From: Lacinutrix himadriensis
GTDB lineage: Bacteria > Bacteroidota > Bacteroidia > Flavobacteriales > Flavobacteriaceae
Direction: 5' to 3'
Assembly (NCBI RefSeq): GCF_001418105.1
Contig: NZ_LIQI01000006.1
Location: 1-64,000, forward strand
DNA: 64,000 bases
The notes beneath the pieces are model-generated. The model did no database searches and was not told the DNA's origin. It worked only from the letters and a program-made list of their open reading frames with translations. The translations under genes were made by a program, and so were the position numbers. Shown here one piece after another: positions 44,976-53,448 of this stretch. How positions within the stretch are numbered: position 1 is the stretch's first letter; the number at the start of each line of letters is the position of its first letter.

Positions 44976-46010
44976 ATGAGAACATTCAAATTACTCACAA
45001 TCATATTTTTAGCTCTTTTTATTTCATCCTGCGGAAGTAGTACTACACAGAAAAAAAACGACTTTACCCTTGTTACTAATGCAAAAAATAATGCTTTAGC
45101 TCTAGGAGAAGCCTTAAATCTGTCTATAAAAAATCCTAAAAAGCATACCATTACATCTGTAAGCTATACTTTAAATGGAGAGACTATTTCAGAAGAAACA
45201 ACATTACAAAACACAAAACTTGGGGAACAAACCTTAGAAGCGACTATTACCTTTGATGGTGAAACGCAAACTATTTCGCAAAAGCTAACCGTTTTAAACA
45301 ATACACCTCCTAAAGTATATACCTATAAAATTATAAACGAATATCCGCATGACATTACATCCTACACACAAGGATTAGAATTTCATAATGGGGACTTATA
45401 TGAAAGTACAGGACAACATGGCGAATCTAAACTTAGAAAAGTAAATTATAAAACCGGAGAAGTTTTAAAGAATGTAGATTTAGAAGATGCTTATTTTGGT
45501 GAAGGTTTAACCGTATTAAATAATAAAGTATACCAACTTACTTGGCAAAGCGGAACTGGTTTTGTGTACAATGCAGATACTTTTGAAAAAACGGGAAGTT
45601 TTAAATACAATAACAGTAAAGAAGGTTGGGGAATTTGTAATGACAATAAAACCTTATATAAAAGTGATGGAACAGAAAAAATCTGGACTATCAACCCAGA
45701 AACACTTACTGAAGAAGGTTATATTCAAGCATACCACAGCCAAGGAAAAGTGGTTGGACTAAATGAACTAGAATGGGTAAACGGAAAAATATACGCAAAT
45801 CGTTATCAAAAAAATGGTGTTGCCATTATTAATCCTACCAACGGAGCAATTGAAGGTGTTATAGATTTTTCGCCATTAAAAAAGCAAGTCACACAACACC
45901 AAGGTTTAGATGTATTAAATGGTATTGCATACAATCCGGAAACAAAAACACTTTTTATTACAGGAAAACGCTGGGATAAATTATTTGAAGTTGAAATAAT
46001 TAAAGAATAA
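44976..46010 (+). CDS. Glutaminyl-peptide cyclotransferase, lipoprotein
   Basis: A 344-residue lipoprotein (lipobox FISSC, Cys19). Residues of about 20-105 form an Ig-like domain, and the rest is a five-bladed propeller of the glutamine cyclotransferase family (plant-type QC): YPHDITSYTQGLEF, LYESTGQHGESKLRKVN, GEGLTVLNNKVYQLTW, LNELEWVNGKIYAN and HQGLDVLNGIAYNP. The family converts N-terminal Gln of peptides to pyroglutamate and acts here in the periplasm or at the outer membrane. Only one base separates it from the thioesterase gene that follows. Confidence 0.92.
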   Translation: MRTFKLLTIIFLALFISSCGSSTTQKKNDFTLVTNAKNNALALGEALNLSIKNPKKHTITSVSYTLNGETISEETTLQNTKLGEQTLEATITFDGETQTISQKLTVLNNTPPKVYTYKIINEYPHDITSYTQGLEFHNGDLYESTGQHGESKLRKVNYKTGEVLKNVDLEDAYFGEGLTVLNNKVYQLTWQSGTGFVYNADTFEKTGSFKYNNSKEGWGICNDNKTLYKSDGTEKIWTINPETLTEEGYIQAYHSQGKVVGLNELEWVNGKIYANRYQKNGVAIINPTNGAIEGVIDFSPLKKQVTQHQGLDVLNGIAYNPETKTLFITGKRWDKLFEVEIIKE

Positions 46011-46011
46011 T

Positions 46012-46401
46012 TTGAAACCTTTTGAAACCACAATAGTAGTTACAGAACATGATTTAGACGATCTAAATCATGTTAATAATGTACGTTATGTACAATGGGT
46101 AAATGATATTGCAAAACAAAACTGGGAACAAATTGCTACTCCTACTATTAAAGAGGAATATTTCTGGGTCATGCTATCTAATCATATAGACTATAAACAA
46201 GCTGCATATTTAAACGATACTATTTTAATTAAGACCTACGTCTCTAAATCGGAAGGAGTAAAATCTACCAGAATTGTTGAGATTTACAACAAAGACACCT
46301 CAAAATTATTAGCTAAATCGACAACCAACTGGTGTTTAATCAGTAAGAAAACACAAAAACCTACTCGTATTACTTCAGAAATTAGAGATCTTTTTTTATA
46401 G
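46012..46401 (+). CDS. Hotdog-fold acyl-CoA thioesterase, TTG start
   Basis: A 129-residue 4-hydroxybenzoyl-CoA-thioesterase-like protein with the signature DLDDLNHVNNVRYVQWVNDI, where the Asp/His-containing N-terminal segment is typical of YbgC/FatA-like enzymes. I take TTG at 46012, one base behind the previous stop, because alignment with the paralogue at 46602 starts there (MKPFETTIVVTEHDL against MDFKKTFEFSVTVTNEDL) and no ATG is nearby. It is likely translationally coupled to the upstream gene. The acyl substrate is unknown. Confidence 0.9.
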   Translation: MKPFETTIVVTEHDLDDLNHVNNVRYVQWVNDIAKQNWEQIATPTIKEEYFWVMLSNHIDYKQAAYLNDTILIKTYVSKSEGVKSTRIVEIYNKDTSKLLAKSTTNWCLISKKTQKPTRITSEIRDLFL

Positions 46402-46601
46402 CAAGTAATTAATATTTCAAACTATTTGATAATTAGATCATTACACAATACTGCATAACAACTAAAAAAATGGTTTTATAACCAATTTAATTTCCAGAGA
46501 ACCTCCTCTTTACTATATTTAAATAATCACCTTTCTACAGAAAGCCAATGATTAATAGCCAATTTTTATTAAACACTATTTTTAATTAAATACGCTATTA
46601 A

Positions 46602-47000
46602 ATGGACTTTAAAAAAACCTTCGAATTTTCAGTTACTGTTACTAATGAAGATTTAGACGAATTCAACCACGTTAATAACATTCGCTATATACAATGGATT
46701 CAAGATATAGCCAAAGCACATTGGAAACAAATTGCAACAGAAGACATCTATAATTCCTATTTTTGGGTGGTTAAAAAACATATCGTAGACTACAAAGCCT
46801 CTGCTCATTTATATGACGAAGTAAAAATAACTACCAAGTTTATGGATGCACAAGGTGCTACAGCAAAAAGCATCATAGAAATGCATAACAATAGCACACA
46901 AAAAATACTACTAAAAGCAGAAACCACTTGGTGTTTAATGGCTAAACAAACAAAACGTCCTACTCGTGTTACCAAAGAAATTGATGCTATTTTAAATTAA
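46602..47000 (+). CDS. Hotdog-fold acyl-CoA thioesterase, tandem paralogue
   Basis: A 132-residue protein closely related to its upstream neighbour (DLDEFNHVNNIRYIQWIQDIAKAHW; ending TTWCLMAKQTKRPTR against TNWCLISKKTQKPTR). It has the same catalytic region. It uses an ATG start. The two genes are separated by 200 bp without other features, so this copy has its own transcription signals or depends on read-through. It is probably a tandem duplication with diverged substrate range. Confidence 0.92.
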   Translation: MDFKKTFEFSVTVTNEDLDEFNHVNNIRYIQWIQDIAKAHWKQIATEDIYNSYFWVVKKHIVDYKASAHLYDEVKITTKFMDAQGATAKSIIEMHNNSTQKILLKAETTWCLMAKQTKRPTRVTKEIDAILN

Positions 47001-47068
47001 ATAATATGGAATAGATACTAAAAGCTAGTTTCAAAAGTTATATTTTTAACGTTTAAATCGCATTTTAC

Positions 47069-47076
47069 TATTTTTG
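47069..47076 (+). promoter_or_regulatory. -7 element of the 47099 gene
   Basis: TATTTTTG matches TAnnTTTG, 23-30 bp before the ATG. No clear -33 element at the right distance. Confidence 0.4.
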
Positions 47077-47098
47077 CCTTTCAATCTGTTTATTATAT

Positions 47099-48652
47099 AT
47101 GAAAAAGACACTATACTTTTTAATCTGTTTCAGCTTTCTTTTACTTTGGAGTTCTTGTAGAAAAGACTTTAACTTTTCCTCTAGCAATGGTAATCTTGGT
47201 TTTTCTAAAGACACTATTTATTTAGATACTGTATTCACCAATATTGGTTCTAGTACGTATAACTTAAAAGTATATAACCGAAGTGATGAAGATATTAGTA
47301 TACCAAACGTAAAATTGGCTTTAGGTGAAAGTTCTGAATACCGATTAAATGTAGATGGTATTGCTGGGAAATCTTTTGATAATGTAGAAATTCTTGCAAA
47401 AGACAGCATGTATATTTTTGTCGAAACCACGATAGATATTAACGACTTACCAGCTCTTAGTGACGATTTTTTATACACCGATAAAATAGAATTCGATGCT
47501 GGAGGAAACCTACAAACCGTAGAATTGGTAACGCTTGTTCAAGACGCTGTCTTTATTTATCCAGATAAAGATAATACTACAGGAATTATTGAAACCCTTA
47601 CCATAGATATTGGAGGTGAATCTATTGAAACCGAAATTCAAGGTAGATATTTAGAATCCGATGAATTAACCTTTACCAACCAAAAACCGTATGTAGTTTA
47701 TGGCTATGCAGCAGTACCAAACAATCAAACATTAAATATTGAAGCTGGAGCAAGAGTGCATTTTCATGCCAATTCTGGACTTTTAGTTGCAGAAGGTGCT
47801 TCCTTACAAGTTAATGGAGAAATAAGTACAGACCAAAAATTATTAGAAAACGAAGTGATTTTTGAAGGAGACAGATTAGAACCTGCTTTTGCAAATGTAC
47901 CAGGACAATGGGGAACAATTTGGTTGTTAGAAGGAAGTATTAATAATTCCATAAATCATGCAACTATAAAAAATGCATCTGTTGGTATTTTAAGTGAAGG
48001 AAACCCTAACGAAGCTACAAACAAATTAACCATAACCAATTCGCAAATTTACAACTCTAGTAACTTTGGTGTTTTAGGAAGAAATACCTCTATTGAAGCT
48101 ACCAATTTAGTCGTAAATAATGCCGGACAAACTAGTTTTGCTATTACTTTAGGTGGAAAATATAATCTTACACATTGTACTATTGCTAATTATTGGTCTA
48201 ATAGTTTTAGACAATTTCCTGCGTTACTTATCAATAATTTTCAAGAAACAGCAGACGCTACTTTTTTAGCCAATTTAACAGAAGCTAATTTTAATAACTG
48301 TATTATCTACGGAAATGATAATCCGGAATTTATACTCGATGAAATTGAAGATACTTCTTTAGCTTTCAATTTTAAATTTACTAATTGTTTAGTCCGATTT
48401 AGCGATACAAGTAATACCTTTTCTGGAGCAAATTATGATTTTGCTAATGTTGCTTTATACGAAAATATGCTCTTTAATCAAGATCCCGATTTTAGAGATA
48501 CTAGTGCAAACGATTTTATTATTGGTGATGATTCTGCAGCAAACAACCAAGGAAATGCGTTTTTTGCTACCCAAGTTCCTTTAGATATTCTTGGTGTTAA
48601 TAGAACTACTACTCCAGATTTAGGAGCTTATCAGCATATTACTTTTGAGTAG
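47099..48652 (+). CDS. Lipoprotein with parallel beta-helix (pectate-lyase-like) region
   Basis: A 517-residue lipoprotein (lipobox LWSSC, Cys20). Residues of about 25-170 are a beta-sandwich of the type often seen before beta-helices (NLGFSKDTIYLDTVFTNIGSSTY). The remainder has regular short strands with Asn and Gly turns (INNSINHATIKNASVGILSE, LTITNSQIYNSSNFGVLGR, NNCIIYGNDNPEF) typical of right-handed parallel beta-helices. No lyase catalytic residues are apparent. It is a conserved flavobacterial protein, probably surface-exposed, with unknown binding partner. Confidence 0.85.
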   Translation: MKKTLYFLICFSFLLLWSSCRKDFNFSSSNGNLGFSKDTIYLDTVFTNIGSSTYNLKVYNRSDEDISIPNVKLALGESSEYRLNVDGIAGKSFDNVEILAKDSMYIFVETTIDINDLPALSDDFLYTDKIEFDAGGNLQTVELVTLVQDAVFIYPDKDNTTGIIETLTIDIGGESIETEIQGRYLESDELTFTNQKPYVVYGYAAVPNNQTLNIEAGARVHFHANSGLLVAEGASLQVNGEISTDQKLLENEVIFEGDRLEPAFANVPGQWGTIWLLEGSINNSINHATIKNASVGILSEGNPNEATNKLTITNSQIYNSSNFGVLGRNTSIEATNLVVNNAGQTSFAITLGGKYNLTHCTIANYWSNSFRQFPALLINNFQETADATFLANLTEANFNNCIIYGNDNPEFILDEIEDTSLAFNFKFTNCLVRFSDTSNTFSGANYDFANVALYENMLFNQDPDFRDTSANDFIIGDDSAANNQGNAFFATQVPLDILGVNRTTTPDLGAYQHITFE

Positions 48653-48671
48653 ATTAATATTATAGTTAGAA

Positions 48672-48859
48672 CCTGCTCCTCTCTTTAGCTAAAGAGAGGG
48701 CTTCCGTTGTACGGAATCGGCTAGTTTGCCCCAAAATGCGAAGCTATTTTAAAATTCACATTCCTAATTATCTTAACTCCTCTTTCTTCAAATACGAAAA
48801 GCATTTAAATTCATTCTCCTCTTTACAAAAAGAGGAGAGCCTTTTACGATTATGTTTTT
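48672..48859. repeat. Palindrome-rich repeat unit 1
   Basis: The unit starts with a perfect 22-bp palindrome at 48678-48699 (core CTCTTTAGCTAAAGAG). A CTTCCG...CGGAA hairpin follows, then a conserved AAAATGCGAAGCTATTTTAA stretch, and last a hairpin with arms CTCCTCTTT / AAAGAGGAG at 48816-48837. It ends with the shared CTTTTACGATTATGTTTTT. It is nearly identical to unit 2 and closely similar to unit 4. No convincing protein is encoded. Confidence 0.85.
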
Positions 48860-48929
48860 ATATAATTAGAAAACAATGCTGTATGTATTCAAAACACCTC
48901 GTTCCTATAACCAAAATCTCAAATAACAA

Positions 48930-49120
48930 CTGCCCCTCTCTTTAGCTAAAGAGAGGGGCTTCCGTTTTTCGGAATCGGAGAGTTTGACCTAAAATGCGAA
49001 GCTATTTTAAAATTCACATTCCTAATTATCTTAACTCCTCTTTCTTCAAATGCCAAAAAGCATTTAAATTCATTCTCCTCTTTACAAAAAGAGGAGAGCC
49101 TTTTACGATTATGTTTTTTT
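48930..49120. repeat. Palindrome-rich repeat unit 2
   Basis: A full unit with a perfect 28-bp palindrome at 48932-48959 (GCCCCTCTC ... GAGAGGGGC), the CCG-TTTTT-CGG hairpin, and the terminal CTCCTCTTT / AAAGAGGAG hairpin at 49075-49096. It ends about 34 bp before the DUF559 gene. Confidence 0.85.
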
Positions 49121-49153
49121 GTTAAATTGATGAGAAATATTTAACTTCAAACT

Positions 49154-49516
49154 ATGAATAAAAATAAAATTCATACTAAAAAAGAACTTAAAACTTTAAG
49201 AGCAATATTAAGACAAAAGCTAACTCCTGCTGAGGCGTATTTATGGAATGTTTTAAAAGCTAGAAAATTTAAAAACAAACGTTTTACAAAACAACATAGT
49301 ATAGGTAATTACATTGTCGATTTTTACTGGGCAGAACATAAGCTAATAATTGAATTAGATGGAGAAATACACAATAACGCTCTACAAATTGAAAAAGACA
49401 ATGAAAGAACAAAATATTTAGAAAACTTGAGTTACAAAGTAATTAGGTTTGAAAACAAAATGGTTTTTGATAATCTATCTTCTATATTAATGGAAATTGA
49501 GAATAACTTTAAATAA
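49154..49516 (+). CDS. DUF559 endonuclease-like protein inside the repeat cluster
   Basis: A 120-residue protein of the DUF559 / Vsr-like endonuclease fold. LTPAEAYLWNVLKARKF is followed by FTKQHSIGNYIVDFYWAEHKLIIELDGEIHNN and YLENLSYKVIRFENKMVF. The Asp in IVDFY, the Glu in LIIELDGEIH and the His-Asn pair match the restriction-endonuclease-like catalytic core. It starts in a plain AT-rich leader after unit 2 and stops just before the partial unit 3, so it is enclosed by copies of the same hairpin. Similar proteins often neighbour repeats in Bacteroidota (from memory). A role in moving or maintaining the repeats is my inference; the protein looks intact. Confidence 0.9.
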   Translation: MNKNKIHTKKELKTLRAILRQKLTPAEAYLWNVLKARKFKNKRFTKQHSIGNYIVDFYWAEHKLIIELDGEIHNNALQIEKDNERTKYLENLSYKVIRFENKMVFDNLSSILMEIENNFK

Positions 49517-49519
49517 ACA

Positions 49520-49589
49520 AAACTCCTCTTTCTTTCAATTTCCTGTAGAAATTAAAATTCATTCTCCTCTTTAACAAAAGAGGAGAGCT
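49520..49589. repeat. Partial repeat unit 3 (3' hairpin part only)
   Basis: It starts 4 bp past the DUF559 stop codon with AACTCCTCTTTC and contains the CTCCTCTTT / AAAGAGGAG hairpin at 49564-49585. It lacks the 5' palindrome and middle of the full unit. Together with the end of unit 2 it brackets the gene with matching hairpins. Confidence 0.75.
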
Positions 49590-49618
49590 GCTATCTTATA
49601 AAAATTAAAGTAAATACT

Positions 49619-49792
49619 TGCTCCTCTCTTTAGCTAAAGAGAGGGGCTTCCGTTTTTCGGAATCGGAGAATTTGACCCAAAATGCGAAGCTATTTTAAAA
49701 TTAACATTCCTAATTATCTTAACTCCTCTTTCCTCCTGTTCAAAAACAGATATTCATTCTCCTTCTTACAAAAAGAGGAAAGCTACATACAT
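49619..49792. repeat. Palindrome-rich repeat unit 4
   Basis: A full-length unit with the 22-bp palindrome at 49623-49644, the CTTCCG...CGGAA hairpin and the AAAATGCGAAGCTATTTTAA stretch. The terminal hairpin is decayed (CTCCTTCTT ... AAGAGGA). The 376 bp between the DUF559 gene and 49893 contain this unit, unit 3 and an AT-rich leader, and nothing else. Confidence 0.8.
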
Positions 49793-49892
49793 TAATGAAA
49801 CTCAACAAGCATGATTTTTAAGCTATTAACTTGTTTTTTGGTATAATTATTGATAATTTTTTATTTATATAAACCTTTAAAACGCAATTATT

Positions 49893-50519
49893 ATGAAATT
49901 TAAAACAGGTATTCCAGTACTCTTAGTTTTATTATTCTTGTCTTTTTCGACACCAACAATTGGGCAGAATAAATCTAAATCCAATGCAGAGTCTATAGAA
50001 GCATTAAGTCTAGTTTTATTGTTTAACAGTATAAATGATGACTTGAATAATAGGCCTAACAAACCCTATCTAGGTGAGATGACCTTAAAAAATGGCGATT
50101 TCATTGAAGGGTATTTAAGTTTAAATAATCCTGTAGGAGATAATTATGTTGTTATACATTACACTGAAAAGGATAGTAAAATTTACCCTGTTGATACTAT
50201 TGATGAAGTAAAACTATATAAAACAGATAGTACAACTACAGATACTGTTTTTAAAACTATTGAAAATGAAAAAGCTTTATTAAGAGAGGTTTATAATAAC
50301 AACAGCGATGTAGCGGTTTACGATACTGCTATAAGCCCTTTTAGCAATAAACTTTCCGGATCTGTTTATGTCAAAGAAAATGATGCTTTAATTAACACAT
50401 GGTTTTTCTGGACATCTGGTCCAAAACACGACTTATTACGCTACATTAGAAATAAAGATGGTGTTCGATATAAAAGAAAAGATTTTGAATCCCTAGATGA
50501 TTTACTTCAGAAAGTATAA
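49893..50519 (+). CDS. Secreted protein of unknown function
   Basis: A 208-residue protein with signal peptide MKFKTGIPVLLVLLFLSFSTPTIGQ. The mature part has a helical start (SNAESIEALSLVLLFNSI) and a beta-rich region (LGEMTLKNGDFIEGYLSLNN ... SKIYPVDTIDEVKLY). It ends with LLRYIRNKDGVRYKRKDF. There is no lipobox and no sorting domain, so it is probably periplasmic. It has its own terminator. No family is recognised. Confidence 0.75.
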   Translation: MKFKTGIPVLLVLLFLSFSTPTIGQNKSKSNAESIEALSLVLLFNSINDDLNNRPNKPYLGEMTLKNGDFIEGYLSLNNPVGDNYVVIHYTEKDSKIYPVDTIDEVKLYKTDSTTTDTVFKTIENEKALLREVYNNNSDVAVYDTAISPFSNKLSGSVYVKENDALINTWFFWTSGPKHDLLRYIRNKDGVRYKRKDFESLDDLLQKV

Positions 50520-50525
50520 AAACTA

Positions 50526-50556
50526 AAAAAGCCTACTAAACAGTAGGCTTTTTTTT
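50526..50556. terminator. Terminator
   Basis: Hairpin with arms AAAGCCTACT and AGTAGGCTTT, loop AAAC, and a T tract, between the convergent 49893 gene and glyA. Confidence 0.9.
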
Positions 50557-50585
50557 TCCGCGAAAGCGAAATAGCATTTATTAAA

Positions 50586-51860
50586 TTAATCCACAAAAAG
50601 TGGTAAATCATGCATCATAGCATTTACTTTACCAGCAATAGCTTCTAACATCTCTTCGTCTTGATAGTTGGTAATTACTTGATCTACTAACTCCACAATA
50701 CCTTCCATATCTTCTTCTTTTAAACCTCTAGTAGTAATTGCCGGAGTACCAATACGAATTCCAGAAGTTACAAATGGCGATTTATCATCAAAAGGAACCA
50801 TATTTTTATTCACAGTAATATCTGCTTTTACTAAAGCATTTTCTGCATCTTTTCCTGTAATGTCTTTGTTACGTAAATCAATTAACATCATGTGGTTATC
50901 TGTACCACCAGAAATGATATTATAATCTCTTTTTACAAAAGCTGCTGCCATTGCTGCTGCGTTTTTCTTTACTTGTAACATGTAGTGCATATACTCTTCG
51001 GTAAGTGCTTCACCAAAAGCAATTGCTTTAGCTGCAATAATATGTTCTAATGGTCCTCCTTGATTTCCTGGGAAAACAGCCGAGTTTAAAAGCGAAGACA
51101 TTTTCTTTAAGTTTCCGTTTTTCAATTTTTGACCAAATGGGTTATCAAAATCTTGTCCCATCATAATCATTCCTCCTCTTGGTCCGCGTAATGTTTTATG
51201 CGTAGTTGTAGTTACAATATGACAATGTGGTAACGGATCGTTTAAAATTCCTTTTGCTATTAATCCTGCAGGATGTGAGATATCTGCTACTAAAATTGCT
51301 CCTACTGAATCTGCTATAGCACGAAAACGTTTAAAATCCATATCACGAGAATATGCCGAAGCACCTGCAATAATTAATTTTGGTTTTTCACGTTCTGCTA
51401 CTTCTGCAACATGATCATAATCTATTAAACCAGTTTCCTTTTTTACACCGTAAAACACAGGGTTGTATAGTTTACCAGAAAAATTCACTGAAGATCCATG
51501 AGTTAAATGTCCACCATGCGATAAATCGAATCCTAAAATAGTATCGCCAGGATTTAAACAAGCAAAAAATACTGCTGTGTTTGCCTGACTTCCAGAATGC
51601 GGTTGTACGTTTACATATACTGCACCAAATAAAGCTTTTGCTCTATCGATTGCTAATTGCTCAACTTCATCTACTACTTCACAACCTCCATAATATCTTT
51701 TTCCAGGATATCCTTCTGCATATTTATTCGTTAATACAGAACCTGCAGCTTCCATTACTTGGTCGCTTACAAAGTTTTCTGAAGCTATTAATTCAATACC
51801 TTCAAGCTGTCTTTCTTTTTCAGCTTGAATAAGTTCAAAGATTTGTTCGTCGCGTTGCAT
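50586..51860 (-). CDS. glyA: Serine hydroxymethyltransferase
   Basis: A 424-residue PLP enzyme of normal length. The PLP Lys lies in [14 protein letters not shown] near residue 222. SHM signatures include [30 protein letters not shown] and [14 protein letters not shown]. It interconverts serine and glycine and supplies 5,10-methylene-tetrahydrofolate. It is monocistronic and divergent from fahA. Confidence 0.98.
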   Translation of the reverse strand: MQRDEQIFELIQAEKERQLEGIELIASENFVSDQVMEAAGSVLTNKYAEGYPGKRYYGGCEVVDEVEQLAIDRAKALFGAVYVNVQPHSGSQANTAVFFACLNPGDTILGFDLSHGGHLTHGSSVNFSGKLYNPVFYGVKKETGLIDYDHVAEVAEREKPKLIIAGASAYSRDMDFKRFRAIADSVGAILVADISHPAGLIAKGILNDPLPHCHIVTTTTHKTLRGPRGGMIMMGQDFDNPFGQKLKNGNLKKMSSLLNSAVFPGNQGGPLEHIIAAKAIAFGEALTEEYMHYMLQVKKNAAAMAAAFVKRDYNIISGGTDNHMMLIDLRNKDITGKDAENALVKADITVNKNMVPFDDKSPFVTSGIRIGTPAITTRGLKEEDMEGIVELVDQVITNYQDEEMLEAIAGKVNAMMHDLPLFVD

Positions 51861-51916
51861 ATAGTTTAATTTTAATTTCCTTCAAGTAGGAAATCTAGTT
51901 ATAGTTAAATATTTAT

Positions 51917-51950
51917 CAAAAATAACAATTACATTATTTAAATACATCAA
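51917..51950 (-). promoter_or_regulatory. Promoter of glyA
   Basis: On the minus strand TTG (51950-51948) and TATTTTTG (51924-51917) with a 23-bp spacer, at the upper end of the accepted range. It lies 57-64 bp upstream of the start codon at 51860. Confidence 0.5.
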
Positions 51951-52090
51951 AAAACATATATTTACTTCTAGAATATGTTATTTTTTTAAATAGCATAATA
52001 CGAACCTACTTTTATTATATAAAATTAGCATTAATTTAAAAAGTTATGTAGGTTTGAATAGATTTAATAATTTTTAATTTAAAATATACT

Positions 52091-53383
52091 ATGCCAATTT
52101 CAGCTAACAATCCAGATAGAATTTCCTGGTTGCATGTAGATAAAAACTCAGATTTCCCTGTTCAAAATTTACCTTTTGGTGTTTTTCTTACAAGAGACGA
52201 CATCATTACTATTGGAACAAGAATTGGAGATACAGCAATAGACTTAGGTGCTTTACACCAATTAGGCTACTTTGAAGGTATTCCTTTAACAGATGATATT
52301 TTTCTTCAAGATACCTTAAATGATTTTATTGCAGATGGAAGAAAAACATGGAGAGCTGTTAGAAATAGAATTGCAGAAATTTTTGATGCGGAAAACGATA
52401 CGCTGAAGAACAATGTGAAACATAAAGAAATTGTATTATTTCGTTTAGACGAAATTGAAATGCAATTACCAGTTCAAATTGGTGATTACACCGATTTTTA
52501 CTCGAGCATAGAACATGCAACTAATGTTGGTACTATGTTTAGAGATCCAGATAATGCATTATTGCCAAACTGGTTACACATTCCTGTTGGATATCATGGT
52601 AGAAGTTCTTCTATCATTCCTTCTGGAATTCCTGTGCATAGACCACAAGGACAAACATTACCTGCTGGAGCAACAGAACCTGTTTTTGGACCTAGCAAGC
52701 TGATTGATTTTGAATTGGAAATGGCTTTTATTACTACTGACGCTAATGATTTAGGAGAGCCAATTCCTATTGAAGAAGCAGAAGAATATATTTTCGGATT
52801 GGTTTTATTTAATGATTGGTCTGCAAGAGATATACAAAAATGGGAATATGTACCACTAGGACCATTTTTAGCAAAAAGTTTTGCTTCATCTATTTCTCCT
52901 TGGATTGTAACTTTAGATGCTTTAGAGCCTTATAGAGTGGCAAGTCCGAAACCATTAAAAAAACAATTAGAATACTTACAATATAAAGGAAAGAAGAGTT
53001 TTGATATTAATTTAGAAGTAGCCATACAACCACAAAAAGCGAAAGAAACTGTGGTAAGTAAATCGAACTTTAAATATATGTATTGGAACATGGCACAACA
53101 ACTTACACATCATACGGTGAATGGTTGCCCTATTAACTCTGGAGATATGATGGGAAGCGGTACTATTTCTGGACCAACACCAGATAGTTACGGATCGATG
53201 TTAGAAATTACATGGAGAGGTGAAAAACCCATTAAAATGGCAGATGGTACAGAACGTAAATTTATAAATGATAACGATACGGTAATCATGAGAGGGTATT
53301 GCGATAAAGACGGAACTAGAATTGGTTTTGGTGAAGTAAGCAATAAATTACTTCCTGTATTTAATCCGAAGAAAGTAAAATAA
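52091..53383 (+). CDS. fahA: Fumarylacetoacetase
   Basis: A 430-residue enzyme with the FAH N-terminal domain (FPVQNLPFGVF, residues 18-28) and the C-terminal metal-dependent hydrolase domain. The catalytic region shows YSSIEHATNVGTMFRDP and GYHGRSSSIIPSG; metal ligands are in FELEMAFIT and FNDWSARDIQKWEYVPLGPF. It cleaves fumarylacetoacetate to fumarate and acetoacetate in tyrosine catabolism. It stands alone here; other tyrosine-degradation genes are not in the window. Confidence 0.97.
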   Translation: MPISANNPDRISWLHVDKNSDFPVQNLPFGVFLTRDDIITIGTRIGDTAIDLGALHQLGYFEGIPLTDDIFLQDTLNDFIADGRKTWRAVRNRIAEIFDAENDTLKNNVKHKEIVLFRLDEIEMQLPVQIGDYTDFYSSIEHATNVGTMFRDPDNALLPNWLHIPVGYHGRSSSIIPSGIPVHRPQGQTLPAGATEPVFGPSKLIDFELEMAFITTDANDLGEPIPIEEAEEYIFGLVLFNDWSARDIQKWEYVPLGPFLAKSFASSISPWIVTLDALEPYRVASPKPLKKQLEYLQYKGKKSFDINLEVAIQPQKAKETVVSKSNFKYMYWNMAQQLTHHTVNGCPINSGDMMGSGTISGPTPDSYGSMLEITWRGEKPIKMADGTERKFINDNDTVIMRGYCDKDGTRIGFGEVSNKLLPVFNPKKVK

Positions 53384-53400
53384 CAACTTATATAAAATAG

Positions 53401-53429
53401 AAAAAAGCGACCAATTGGTCGCTTTTTTT
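53401..53429. terminator. Bidirectional terminator
   Basis: Near-perfect palindrome with arms AAAAAGCGACCA and TGGTCGCTTTTT, between convergent fahA and the DUF2911 gene. Confidence 0.9.
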
Positions 53430-53448
53430 ATGTGTAAATGATTCTAAA

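Noticed and set aside
48736-48945. Small plus-strand gene (69 codons)
   Set aside because: It lies across repeat unit 1 and reads through its hairpins; the corresponding frame is not maintained in the other units.
48672-49792. CRISPR array in the repeat cluster
   Set aside because: Units are too long (about 185 bp), irregularly spaced, and separated by a gene; no uniform spacers.
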